DNA of 51,118 nt from JBMOPD01 sp049323615 (GCA_049323615.1 JBMOPD010000048.1:1-51118); one strand, 5' to 3'. Positions 23,321 through 32,365 are shown, counted from the stretch's first letter. Translations and numbers: made by a program. Notes: generated by a model from the letters alone, not told the origin.

Positions 23321-24967
23321 GTGAAATCATGGCGTGCGCAAGTTCTGGTCTGTGCCGGGGCCGGCTGTGTGTCATCGGGGTGCCGCAAGATAAGGGACGC
23401 TATTGTTTCCAGGATTGAAAGCCACGGCCTGCAGAATGAAGTCAAAGTGATTGAAACCGGCTGCATAGGTTCCTGCAACCTGGGCCCCCTGGCGCTTGTC
23501 AATCCCGGAGGGATCCTTTACCAGAAGCTGACTCCCGGGGATGCCGAGGATATTGTGGTGGAACACCTGGCCAAGGGCAAGCTGGTGGAAAGACTGCTTT
23601 ATAAAGATCCGTCCACGGGCAGGGCCGTGGCCAGGCTTGAGGATATAGATTTCTTCAAATACCAGCAGAAAATCGTTTTAAGGAACTGCGGCCTGATTGA
23701 TCCCATGAACATAGAAGAATACATAGCCCGTGACGGCTACCAGGCCTTAAACAAGGTTTTGACCTCCATGACGCCGGAGCAGGTGATCGACGCGGTGATT
23801 AACTCGGGCCTGAGGGGGCGCGGGGGAGCCGGGTTTTCCACCGGGCTCAAGTGGAAGTTCACCAGGCAGGCGGAAGGGCCGGCGAAGTACGTGGTCTGCA
23901 ACGCCGACGAGGGGGACCCGGGGGCCTTCATGGACCGCAGCGTGCTTGAGGGCGACCCGCACAGTGTACTTGAGGCCATGGCCATTGCGGGCTATACCAT
24001 CGGGGCCAACCAGGGCTACATTTACATAAGGGCGGAATACCCGCTGGCCATTGAGCGGCTGAGCTGGGCCATCAAGCAGGCCAGGGACTACAAGTACCTG
24101 GGAAAAAACATTTTCGGCACCGGCTTTGATTTTGACCTGGACATCAGGATTGGCGCCGGGGCCTTTGTGTGCGGCGAGGAGACCGCGCTGTTGACCTCCA
24201 TCGAGGGGAAAAGGGGGGAGCCCCGCCCAAGGCCGCCATTCCCCGCTGTTAAAGGGCTCTTTGGGTGCCCCACCCTGATCAACAACGTGGAGACTTACGC
24301 CAACATAGCAGCCATAATTTTAAAGGGGGCCGGGTGGTTTGCCCGGTTTGGCACCGAAAAGAGCAAGGGCACCAAGGTCTTTGCCCTGGCCGGCAGCATC
24401 AACAACACCGGGCTGGTTGAGGTGCCCATGGGCACCACCTTAAGGGACCTGGTTTATAAAATCGGCGGGGGCATCAAGGACGGGAAAAGATTCAAGGCCG
24501 CCCAGACAGGCGGCCCGTCCGGCGGGTGCATCCCGGCGGAGCACCTGGAGATACCCATTGACTACGAATCACTGACTAAAATCGGGGCCATCGTCGGTTC
24601 CGGGGGGCTCATCATAACCGATGAGAATACCTGCATAGTTGATTTTGCCAGGTTTTTCATGGAATTTACCCAGAGCGAATCCTGCGGCAAGTGTCCGCCC
24701 TGCCGGATCGGCACCAAGCGAATTCTGGAGACCCTCATCCGCATTACCCAGGGCAGGGGCCGAGAGGACGATATCGACAGGCTGATTGAGCTCTGCACCA
24801 ATATTAAGGATACCGCCCTCTGCGGGTTGGGACAGACCGCCCCCAACCCGGTGCTGACCACCCTGAAGTTCTTCAGGGACGAGTACCTGGAGCACATCCA
24901 CGACAGGCACTGCCGGGCGGGAGTCTGCAAGCGGCTCAAGAAGCAGGCGGGGATTAAAATTTCTTGA
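23321..24967 (+). CDS. hndC: NAD-dependent [FeFe]-hydrogenase flavin subunit (NuoF-like, HndC/HydB type)
   Basis: A 548-residue subunit binding FMN and NAD(H). N-terminal thioredoxin-like 2Fe-2S domain (residues 1-100, CAGAGCVSSGC and CIGSCN). NuoF core with the NADH/FMN sites GLRGRGGAGFSTGLKW and NADEGDPGAFMDR. 4Fe-4S ligands in SCGKCPPCRIG plus a later Cys (ALCGLGQTAPNP). It ends soon after HCRAGVCKRLKK. The two-cluster ferredoxin domain carried at the C-terminus by HydB of Thermotoga-type enzymes is absent. GTG start behind GAGGAGGG. Whether the complex bifurcates electrons or uses NAD(H) alone cannot be decided from sequence. Confidence 0.94.
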   Translation: MKSWRAQVLVCAGAGCVSSGCRKIRDAIVSRIESHGLQNEVKVIETGCIGSCNLGPLALVNPGGILYQKLTPGDAEDIVVEHLAKGKLVERLLYKDPSTGRAVARLEDIDFFKYQQKIVLRNCGLIDPMNIEEYIARDGYQALNKVLTSMTPEQVIDAVINSGLRGRGGAGFSTGLKWKFTRQAEGPAKYVVCNADEGDPGAFMDRSVLEGDPHSVLEAMAIAGYTIGANQGYIYIRAEYPLAIERLSWAIKQARDYKYLGKNIFGTGFDFDLDIRIGAGAFVCGEETALLTSIEGKRGEPRPRPPFPAVKGLFGCPTLINNVETYANIAAIILKGAGWFARFGTEKSKGTKVFALAGSINNTGLVEVPMGTTLRDLVYKIGGGIKDGKRFKAAQTGGPSGGCIPAEHLEIPIDYESLTKIGAIVGSGGLIITDENTCIVDFARFFMEFTQSESCGKCPPCRIGTKRILETLIRITQGRGREDDIDRLIELCTNIKDTALCGLGQTAPNPVLTTLKFFRDEYLEHIHDRHCRAGVCKRLKKQAGIKIS

Positions 24968-24987
24968 AAAGGAAGGTGAATAAGTGT

Positions 24988-26712
24988 ATGGTAAATTTAA
25001 CCATAAACGGGATCAGGGTCCAGGCCGAAGAAGGTTCCACCATCCTGGAGGCGGCCAGAAAGGCCAATATCAGGATTCCCACCCTCTGTTTTCTGCCCGA
25101 GGTGCAGGCCATAGGGGCCTGCCGGGTATGCCTGGTGGAAATCGAAGGCAACCGCAGCCTCCAGCCGGCCTGTGTATTCCCGGTCGGCGAGGGGCTGGTG
25201 GTGCACACCAATAACCAGAGGGTGCGAAGGGCCAGGAAATTTGCGGTGGAAATGATTGTTTCCGACCACCCCATGGATGACTGCCTGACCTGCCCCCGCA
25301 ACCAGCGCTGTGAATTGCAGAAACTGGCCGATGAGCTGGGGATCAGGGAAGTCAAGTTCACCGGTGAGAGGAGCGAGGGGCGCGTTGACGACCTCTCCCC
25401 CTCCATCGTCCGGAACCAGGAAAAATGCATCCTCTGCCGCCGCTGTGTCACCGTGTGCAAGGAAATTCAGGCGGTATCAGCCATCTCCACCCAGGGCCGG
25501 GGCTTTAAAACCAGGGTGGAGCCCGCCTTCGGCCAGAGCCTGAACGATGTGGCCTGCGCCATGTGCGGGCAGTGCGTACTGGTCTGCCCGGTGGGGGCCA
25601 TTACTGAAAAGGAAAACATTGAAGAGGTCTGGCACGCCATCTTCGACCCGTCAAAGTTCGTGGTCATCCAGGATGCCCCGGCGGTAAGGGCGGCGCTGGG
25701 GGAAGAGTTCGGCTATCCCCCCGGCACCCTGGTTACCGGAAAAATGTTGTCGGCCGTGCGGATGCTGGGCTTCAACCGCGTCTTTGACACCAACTTTGCT
25801 GCTGACCTGACCATTATTGAGGAAGGGAACGAGCTGTTAAAGAGGGTCAAAGAGGGCGGGGTGCTGCCCATGATCACCAGCTGCAGCCCGGGCTGGATCA
25901 AATTTATCGAGCATTTTTACCCCGAGCTGCTGCCCCACCTGTCCACCTGCAAGTCCCCCCACCAGATGTTGGGGGCGCTGGCAAAAACCTATTACGCCGA
26001 GAAGGCGGGCATTGATCCCGGGGACATGGTGGTTGTTTCGGTGATGCCCTGCACCGCCAAAAAATTCGAGTGCAACCGGCCCGAAATGGCCGGCAGCGGG
26101 TATAAGGACGTGGATTACGTGATCACCACCAGGGAGCTGGCGAAGATGATCAAGCAGGCCGGTATAGACTTCGCCAACCTGGAGGACGGGTACTACGACG
26201 ACCCGCTGGGTGAGTATACCGGGGCGGCCACCATTTTCGGGGCCACCGGGGGCGTGATGGAGGCTGCCCTGCGCACCGCCTACGAGGTGGCCACCGGAAA
26301 AACCCTGGAAAACCTGGACTTTACAGCGGTCAGGGGTCTTGACGGCATCAAGGAAGCGGTGGTGCCGGTGGACGGCATAGGCGATGTCAGGGTGGCCGTG
26401 GCCCACGGCCTGGGCAACGCCCGTAAGATCCTGGAAAAGATCAAGGACGGCAGCGCGGAGTATCACTTTATTGAGATCATGTGCTGCCCCGGCGGGTGCG
26501 TAAGCGGCGGCGGGCAGCCCATCCCGGTAAACAACGAAATCCGGAGGCTGAGGGCCCAGGCCCTGTACCGGGAGGACCAAAACCTGACCATGCGCAAGTC
26601 CCACGACAATCCCTCCATCAAGAGGATTTACGAAGAATTTCTGGGCCGGCCCCTGGGGGAGAAGTCACACCACCTGCTGCACACCAAATATACCGCCCGG
26701 GGCAAGTTTTAG
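24988..26712 (+). CDS. hydA: [FeFe]-hydrogenase catalytic subunit, NAD-linked type
   Basis: A 574-residue enzyme that makes or oxidises H2 at the H-cluster. Order: 2Fe-2S ferredoxin domain (about 1-80, C34, C45, C48, C62), His-Cys cluster motif (HPMDDCLTCPRNQRC, 94-108), two 4Fe-4S clusters (CILCRRCVTVC and CAMCGQCVLVCP, 147-201), then the H-domain. H motifs are TSCSPGW (297-303), MPCTAKKFE (353-361) and EIMCCPGGCVSGGGQP (496-511). In the first, the usual TSCCPGW has Ser at position 300. ATG 24988 follows GGAAGGTGA (24971-24979). A third partner after the NuoE- and NuoF-like genes completes a trimeric complex. Maturases HydEFG are not in the window. Confidence 0.95.
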   Translation: MVNLTINGIRVQAEEGSTILEAARKANIRIPTLCFLPEVQAIGACRVCLVEIEGNRSLQPACVFPVGEGLVVHTNNQRVRRARKFAVEMIVSDHPMDDCLTCPRNQRCELQKLADELGIREVKFTGERSEGRVDDLSPSIVRNQEKCILCRRCVTVCKEIQAVSAISTQGRGFKTRVEPAFGQSLNDVACAMCGQCVLVCPVGAITEKENIEEVWHAIFDPSKFVVIQDAPAVRAALGEEFGYPPGTLVTGKMLSAVRMLGFNRVFDTNFAADLTIIEEGNELLKRVKEGGVLPMITSCSPGWIKFIEHFYPELLPHLSTCKSPHQMLGALAKTYYAEKAGIDPGDMVVVSVMPCTAKKFECNRPEMAGSGYKDVDYVITTRELAKMIKQAGIDFANLEDGYYDDPLGEYTGAATIFGATGGVMEAALRTAYEVATGKTLENLDFTAVRGLDGIKEAVVPVDGIGDVRVAVAHGLGNARKILEKIKDGSAEYHFIEIMCCPGGCVSGGGQPIPVNNEIRRLRAQALYREDQNLTMRKSHDNPSIKRIYEEFLGRPLGEKSHHLLHTKYTARGKF

Positions 26713-26749
26713 ACTTTCTTACAATTTAGAAAGAAAGGGGGCAAAAACG

Positions 26750-27193
26750 ATGTTCAAAAAGATTCTGGTGCCCGTTGACGGGTCCGATCTTTCGGTGTTG
26801 ACAATAAAAACTGCAGCTAAAATGGCGGAGTGTTTCGGGTCGGAAATAATGCTTTTTCACGTCATGCAGCTTCCCTCGCCGATGGAGATATTTGAGACCT
26901 ACAGCGGTAAAATGGGGGAAATTTACTATCAGATCAAGGAACGGGTGGAGAAATTCGGTGAAAGGGTTTTAAAAAATGCGGTCAAGGAGTGCTCGGCCTT
27001 TAAAGTGAACTATAAGGAAAAGGCGGTCTGGGGGGAGCCGGCCAGCGAGATTATCCAGGAAGCGCTGCTGGGCAAATATGACCTGGTCGTCATTGGCAGC
27101 CGGGGGCTGGACGACATAGAGGACTGGCTCCTGGGAAGCGTCAGCCAGAGGGTGGTCAGGCGGTCCAAATGCCCGGTGATGGTTGTCAGATGA
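26750..27193 (+). CDS. universal stress protein (UspA family)
   Basis: A 147-residue Rossmann-like protein. N-terminus KKILVPVDGSDLS and C-terminal ATP-binding loop GSRGLDDIEDWLLGSVSQRVVRRSKCPVMVV with the G-2x-G-9x-G(S/T) pattern. It therefore probably binds ATP. ATG 26750 with AAGAAAGGGGG (26730-26740). It lies 38 bp after hydA and 25 bp before the sensory hydrogenase, all in one direction, so it is likely co-regulated with H2 metabolism. Its exact role is unknown. Confidence 0.92.
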   Translation: MFKKILVPVDGSDLSVLTIKTAAKMAECFGSEIMLFHVMQLPSPMEIFETYSGKMGEIYYQIKERVEKFGERVLKNAVKECSAFKVNYKEKAVWGEPASEIIQEALLGKYDLVVIGSRGLDDIEDWLLGSVSQRVVRRSKCPVMVVR

Positions 27194-27217
27194 GAGGGCC
27201 GGAAAAGAGGTTTGGTT

Positions 27218-28948
27218 ATGGGACTGATTACTACCAACGAAGCCAGGTGCCGGGACTGCTACCGGTGCCTCAGGGGGTGTGCGGTCAAGGCCATCCGCTT
27301 CAGCGCCGGGGACCAGTCCGGTGTGCTGCACGCCCGGGTGATCGACGAGCTGTGCGTCCATGACGCCCGGTGCGTGCTTTCCTGTCCGCAAAAGGCCAAA
27401 AAAGTGGCGTCGGACCTGGATCAGGTCAGGCTTTTGTTGCAACGGGGCAGCCCTCTGGCAGCGGGGGTTGCCCCGTCCTTCGCCGCCGGCCTCCCCTTGC
27501 GGGAGCCGGGGCAGATGCCAGCCCTGTTGAGAAAGCTGGGGTTCGGGCGGGTGCAGGAAACATCCCTGGGGGCCGAGCTGGTGGTCAGGACGCACCGGCA
27601 GATGGGGTTTGACCTTCCCCTGATCGGCAGTGCCTGTCCGGTGGTGGTTAATTTGATTGAGAGGCACTATCCCGGGGCTTTACCCATGCTGGCGCCGGTT
27701 GTATCGCCGATGATTGCCCACGGGCGGTATATGAAAAAGGTTTACCCCGGTTACCGGACTGTATTTATCGGCCCCTGCGCGGCCAAAAAGGCCGAGGCCC
27801 GTACAGAGGGAATAGACGATGCCGTTGACTATGTGCTGGGATTTGATGAACTATGGGAATGGGTGCAGGAAGAGGGCCTGGACACCGGCGATCTCCCGGT
27901 GGAAGGGTTTGACGGCCCCCGGCCCGGTTTGGCGAGGCTTTTCCCCATCGAGGGAGGAATGATCAGGGCCTTAAAGGCAGACGATAAAAAGGAAACTGAT
28001 TATATTACCGTTACCGGCCTGCAAAACTGCATTACCTTTTTGAAGCACCTGTCCCAGGATAAAATTGCCGGGCCGCCGGCCGTGATGGAACTCCTGGCCT
28101 GCCGGGGAGGATGCATCGACGGCCCCCTTTCGTTCTGCCGGGACGAGGACATTTTTACGCGCCGCCGCAAGGTAATCAATTTTTTCAAAGCCGGGGCCGG
28201 GTGGGAAGAGGGTGGGGACGCCGCCGGGGTCGAAATGCCGCCCGAACTGATGCGCAGGGAGTATCAAAGCCGCAGGGTCTCCCTGCCCATGCCGGACGAA
28301 AGCGCCCTCAAGCAAATCCTGGCCCGGACCGGCAAGTACCAGCCCGAGGATGAATTGAACTGCGGCGCCTGCGGGTACGACAGCTGCAGGGACAAGGCCG
28401 TGGCCGTTTACCAGGGCAATGCCGAGGTGCAGATGTGCATTCCCTTTATGCGCAAGCGGGCGGAGTCCATGTCCAACCTGGTGCTGGCGGCCATGCCCAA
28501 TGCCGTTATTATAGTGGATTACCAGCTGGCAATAAAAGAGGTCAACCCGGCCGCCGGGCGGCTGTTCAAGTGTCAGGCCCGGGAGATGATCGGGCGCAGG
28601 CTGGACACACTGATCAACCCGGAAAATTTTATCAAGGTGATAGAGACCGGGGAAATGCTGAACCGGCTTCATTCCTATCCTGAACTGGACATCGTGACCC
28701 GGGAAATAATCTTCCCCCTGGAAAGCGAAAGGGCCGTGGTGGGGATCCTGGTGGATATTACCGCGGAAAAAAGGCAGCGGGAGCAGTTCGAGCTGGTCAA
28801 GGGACAGACCATAGCCCGGGCCCGGGAGGTGCTCACCAAACAGATGACGGTGGCCCAGGAGATTGCCGGCCTCCTGGGAGAAACAACCGCCGAGACCAAG
28901 GTCCTTTTAAGCAAATTAATTGACCTGATGGGGAAAGACTCCTTTTAG
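27218..28948 (+). CDS. sensory [FeFe]-hydrogenase-like protein with PAS domain (HydS type)
   Basis: A 576-residue multidomain protein. Two N-terminal Fe-S motifs (CRDCYRCLRGC, and a second partly changed set around C46-C56). An H-cluster-like domain (80-345) keeps the four ligand positions C140, C187, C295 and C299 (GSACP, GPCAAKK, ACRGGC). The proton-relay cysteine before C140 is Ala, and GGGQP is lost. An extra 4Fe-4S motif follows (CGACGYDSC...C, 382-407). A PAS domain (about 415-535) and a helical tail end it. ATG 27218 with AAGAGG at 27205-27210. This arrangement is known for group C [FeFe]-hydrogenases thought to sense H2 and signal onward. The likely output partner is the phosphatase encoded 24 bp downstream. 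Confidence 0.9.
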   Translation: MGLITTNEARCRDCYRCLRGCAVKAIRFSAGDQSGVLHARVIDELCVHDARCVLSCPQKAKKVASDLDQVRLLLQRGSPLAAGVAPSFAAGLPLREPGQMPALLRKLGFGRVQETSLGAELVVRTHRQMGFDLPLIGSACPVVVNLIERHYPGALPMLAPVVSPMIAHGRYMKKVYPGYRTVFIGPCAAKKAEARTEGIDDAVDYVLGFDELWEWVQEEGLDTGDLPVEGFDGPRPGLARLFPIEGGMIRALKADDKKETDYITVTGLQNCITFLKHLSQDKIAGPPAVMELLACRGGCIDGPLSFCRDEDIFTRRRKVINFFKAGAGWEEGGDAAGVEMPPELMRREYQSRRVSLPMPDESALKQILARTGKYQPEDELNCGACGYDSCRDKAVAVYQGNAEVQMCIPFMRKRAESMSNLVLAAMPNAVIIVDYQLAIKEVNPAAGRLFKCQAREMIGRRLDTLINPENFIKVIETGEMLNRLHSYPELDIVTREIIFPLESERAVVGILVDITAEKRQREQFELVKGQTIARAREVLTKQMTVAQEIAGLLGETTAETKVLLSKLIDLMGKDSF

Positions 28949-28972
28949 GAGCGAAAGGAGAAGCGGCGGCAG

Positions 28973-30121
28973 ATGAAGGTTTGCGTGGATATCGGAACGG
29001 CCCAGCTGAAAAAAGACGGGGAGGAGCTGTGCGGTGACAGCATCGAGGTGGCGCATACCGACACCGGCCACATCGTGGTGGTGGCCGACGGCCTGGGAAG
29101 CGGTGTGAAAGCCAACATACTTTCCCGTCTTACCGCCAAAACCGCCGGTACCATGCTGAAAATGGGCGGACGGATAGACGACGTGATTGAGACCGTGGCC
29201 CAGACCCTGCCCATTTGCAAGGTGCGCAAACTGGCCTACAGCACCTTTACCATCCTGCAGGTCACCAGGGAAGGCCGGGCGTACCTGGTGGAATATGAAA
29301 ATCCCCCGTCGTATATCGGTAAAAGCAATAGCTTGAAAAACATAGAAAGAACTGAAAGGATTATCGGCGGCAAGCCGATCAGGGAGAGCTATTTTACGGT
29401 TACCGAGAACGACTGGCTGGTTATAGTCACCGACGGCATGATCCACGCCGGCGCCGGCAGGACGATGAACGTGGCCTGGGACGGCAGCAGGGTGGGTATG
29501 TACCTGGCGGGGACGTACTCGCCGGCCGTGAATGCGGCGGAATGGGCCAGGGAAATTGCCAGGCTGTGCAATCACATTTACGGTGAAAAACCGGCGGATG
29601 ACGCCAGCGTGGCGGTGATCAAGGTGCGCAGGCCGCAGCACGTGGTAGTGATGATCGGTCCTCCCCGGGACATGGATGACGACGTGCCGGTGGTGGATAA
29701 GCTGATGCGGTCGGAGGGGATTAAAGTGGTCTGCGGCGGCACCACCGCCGCTATTGTGGCCCGTGTCCTGGGCAGGGAACTGAATGTGGATCCCTCCTCC
29801 CGGCATGAGAGGATACCGCCTGCCGGCTCCATAGCCGGTATCGACCTGGTTACCGAGGGCGCCGTTACGCTGGTGGACGCCATGGAGCACCTGAAAAAGG
29901 GATCCGGGCCCAGGGATCTCAGGGGCAGGGACGGGGCCAGCAGGCTGGCGGCCATACTGCTGGTTGCCGACAGCGTGCATTTCATCGTCGGCACTGCCGC
30001 CAACCCGGCCCAGCAGGGGCCTGAAATGCCGGCCATATACATTTACAAGCAGTATATAATCCGTGATTTGATCAGGATTTTGCAGGACATGGGCAAAAAT
30101 GTCAGCGAGGAGTATTATTGA
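28973..30121 (+). CDS. PP2C/SpoIIE-type serine phosphatase with unknown C-terminal domain
   Basis: A 382-residue protein. The first 220 residues are a PP2C-like phosphatase, with metal-binding acidic motifs GDSIEVAH (D22), VVADGLGSG, VTDGMIHAG and ADDASVAVIK. The remaining 150 residues (PQHVVVMIGPPRDMDDDVPVVDKL onward) are a conserved-looking alpha/beta domain I cannot name. ATG 28973, AAAGGAG at 28954-28960. Phosphatases of this kind are found next to group C hydrogenases, where they may relay an H2 or redox signal to an anti-sigma-factor-type pathway. No such target is adjacent. Confidence 0.85.
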   Translation: MKVCVDIGTAQLKKDGEELCGDSIEVAHTDTGHIVVVADGLGSGVKANILSRLTAKTAGTMLKMGGRIDDVIETVAQTLPICKVRKLAYSTFTILQVTREGRAYLVEYENPPSYIGKSNSLKNIERTERIIGGKPIRESYFTVTENDWLVIVTDGMIHAGAGRTMNVAWDGSRVGMYLAGTYSPAVNAAEWAREIARLCNHIYGEKPADDASVAVIKVRRPQHVVVMIGPPRDMDDDVPVVDKLMRSEGIKVVCGGTTAAIVARVLGRELNVDPSSRHERIPPAGSIAGIDLVTEGAVTLVDAMEHLKKGSGPRDLRGRDGASRLAAILLVADSVHFIVGTAANPAQQGPEMPAIYIYKQYIIRDLIRILQDMGKNVSEEYY

Positions 30122-30155
30122 CTTTTTAGGCAAATATAAAGCTGCGCCGGGGACA

Positions 30156-30193
30156 AACCCGCTAATTCGTAAAAAGGATTGGCGGTTTTTTTA
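30156..30193 (+). terminator. terminator of the hydrogenase/phosphatase gene run
   Basis: CCGC.AAT (30159-30165) pairs with ATT.GCGG (30178-30184), followed by seven Ts. Confidence 0.65.
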
Positions 30194-30317
30194 TTTTTCC
30201 CTGAAAGAAACAGGGGCACTGGCTAAAAGGCTGGCGGGGATTGAGGGCTAGTATTTTCACCGTTTGAATGGTGATATATAATAATCCCGGATATGCGAAA
30301 GGAAGGGGCGTGGCCTT

Positions 30318-31553
30318 ATGGAACTCAGCCGGGTTCGCCGGGCGCCTCCGGGTGGTCCCAGGGTGGGAAGCGTTACCGAATCTACAAAACAGGCCCTCGA
30401 ACAGATATGTGAAGGGGATAAGATCAAGCCGGGGGACAGCATTGCCATAACCGCCGGCAGCCGGGGCTTGCCCCATTACCGGGAAATAATCGGCGAGGTG
30501 GTCCGCTGGGTCAGGGGCAAGGGCGGAGACCCGTTTCTGGTGCCGGCCATGGGCAGTCACGGGGGCGGTACGGTGAAGGGGCGGCTTGACATCCTGGCCC
30601 ACCTGGGGATTACTCCTGAAAGCACGGGCGCTCCCATTATAGACGGGGAGGACGTTATCAAGGCAGGCCAGGCCGGAAGCCTGCCTCTCTATGCCGACAG
30701 CCGGGCGGCAGCCGCGGACGGCATCATCATGGTGAACCGGATAAAGCCGCACACGGCTTTTCACGGCAGCTACGAAAGCGGGTTGATAAAAATGCTGGTG
30801 GTTGGCCTGGGCAAGGTTCCAGGTGCCACCATCTTCCACGAGCAGCCGGTGGAAACGCTTTCCAGGTCCCTGGCGGACCTGGGCAGGCTGGCCCTTGAGC
30901 GCCTGCCCGTGATCGGGGGCATAGCCCTGGTTGAAAACTCCGACGAGGAGGTGGCTGTTCTCGAGGGCATACCCCGGGACCGGATTATGGAAAGGGAGCC
31001 AATCCTTTTGCAGCACGCCTGCAGTCTGATGCCCCGCCTTCCCTTCACCGGCGCAGACATTCTGGTGATCGATGAAATGGGCAAAAACTTCAGCGGAACC
31101 GGGCTGGACACCAATGTCATCGGGCGTTTTTCGGTAACGGGGGATTATGACCTGGCCGGTCAGCCGGCCAAAAGGATTTTCGTCAGGGCCCTTTCTGCCG
31201 CCAGCGAGGGCAACGCCAACGGCGTGGGGGTGGCGGATTTCATTACCAAAAGGCTGGAACAGGCCATAGATCGCAAGGCCACTTATTTAAACGCACTGAC
31301 CACTGGCTACCTCAAACGCGTGATGCTGCCCCTGGTGTTCGACACCGACCGGGAGGCCCTCCAGGCGGCTGCCCAGAGCCTGAAAAAGAGCCTGGAGGAA
31401 TGCAGCCTTGGTTGGATACCCAATACGCTTCATCTGAACGAGATCCTGGTAACTCCGGATTTGCTGGCCTCCTGCCGGGAAAACGGGTACTCGGAAGTGG
31501 AGAGGCAGGCGTTGCGTTTTGACGCAGACGGCAACATGGTGTCCCCGTGGTAA
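30318..31553 (+). CDS. LarA-like (DUF2088) protein, lactate racemase homologue
   Basis: A 411-residue protein related to nickel-pincer lactate racemase LarA. Visible are AITAGSRGLPHY, VPAMGSHGGG, and MVNRIKPHTAFHGSYESGLIKMLVVGLGK with the His and Lys expected at the cofactor site. The later TGLDTNVIGR and ALSAASEGNANGVGVADF are not from classical LarA. It probably belongs to the large set of uncharacterised homologues with other 2-hydroxyacid substrates. ATG 30318 with AAGGAAGGGGCG (30299-30310). No larB, larC or larE is nearby, so cofactor supply would come from elsewhere. Alternative: a member not using the pincer cofactor. Confidence 0.82.
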   Translation: MELSRVRRAPPGGPRVGSVTESTKQALEQICEGDKIKPGDSIAITAGSRGLPHYREIIGEVVRWVRGKGGDPFLVPAMGSHGGGTVKGRLDILAHLGITPESTGAPIIDGEDVIKAGQAGSLPLYADSRAAAADGIIMVNRIKPHTAFHGSYESGLIKMLVVGLGKVPGATIFHEQPVETLSRSLADLGRLALERLPVIGGIALVENSDEEVAVLEGIPRDRIMEREPILLQHACSLMPRLPFTGADILVIDEMGKNFSGTGLDTNVIGRFSVTGDYDLAGQPAKRIFVRALSAASEGNANGVGVADFITKRLEQAIDRKATYLNALTTGYLKRVMLPLVFDTDREALQAAAQSLKKSLEECSLGWIPNTLHLNEILVTPDLLASCRENGYSEVERQALRFDADGNMVSPW

Positions 31554-31605
31554 CCGGCGGCGGTGATGTAAATCCTTGGGAATTTCATAATGAGACTGGG
31601 AGGTA

Positions 31606-32346
31606 ATGTTTATTTATAAGGCAGTTGTTGTCGGCGGCGGGCCGGGAGGCTACGTGGCGGCCATCAGGGCCGCCCGGTCAGGGGCCAGGGTGGCCCTGGT
31701 GGAAAAGGAAAAGGTGGGGGGAACCTGTTTGAACCGCGGCTGCATCCCCACAAAAATAATGGCGGAAACCGCGTCAATCCTTCATGCCCTGAAAAAAGCG
31801 GGGGATTTCGGCATCGCCGCGGGAGACGTGTCGTTCAGCCTTCCCGGCCTGATGGAAAGGAAAACCCGGGTTGTATCAAGGCTGGTGCAGGGCATTGAGT
31901 TTTTGCTGAAAAAGAACAGGGTGGACTACATCCGGGGCAAGGCGAAAATAGCGGCTCCCGGAACGGAAATGGAATACAGCACCGTTCCGTCCTGCGTATA
32001 TACCCACCCCGAAATAGGAAGCGTGGGCATGACTGAACAGGAGGTCATGGCCAAGGGGTTGGATTTCAAGACCGGCAAGTTTCCCTTTATGGCGTCGGGA
32101 AAGGCCCAGGCCATGGGAAACACCGAGGGCTTTGTGAAAATCATCGCGGAATCCGGCAGCGGCCGCATTCTGGGTGTTCATATATTGGGGCCGCGCGCCA
32201 CCGACCTGATAGCGGAAGCGGCCGTTGTCTTCAGCCTGGGGGCCACCGCCCATAAGCTGGTGGACATCATACACGCCCATCCCACGCTGTCGGAGGCCCT
32301 TGTGGAGGCGGCCGAGGCGGTATGCGGGATGAGCATCCACACTTAA
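31606..32346 (+). pseudogene. lpd: dihydrolipoamide dehydrogenase with in-frame loss of the NAD domain
   Basis: A 246-residue frame; intact enzymes have about 460. The N-terminal FAD part is normal (VVVGGGPGGYVAAIRAA, redox pair GGTCLNRGCIP). At about residue 118-125 it jumps directly (PGTEMEYSTVPSC) into the C-terminal interface domain with YTHPEIGSVG and the active-site HAHPTLSEA. The whole central NAD-binding domain, about 200 residues, is missing without breaking the frame. ATG 31606 follows GGGAGG (31597-31602). It cannot work as a normal NAD-dependent Lpd. It is either a decaying gene or an assembly/deletion artefact. It lies just before gcvH, where an intact lpd would supply the glycine cleavage system. 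Confidence 0.8.
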
Positions 32347-32365
32347 TCTTCAAGGAGGAGTACCG

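Noticed and set aside
28916..30133. 405-codon minus-strand open frame
   Set aside because: Antisense to the PP2C phosphatase gene, which has clear catalytic motifs; shadow composition.
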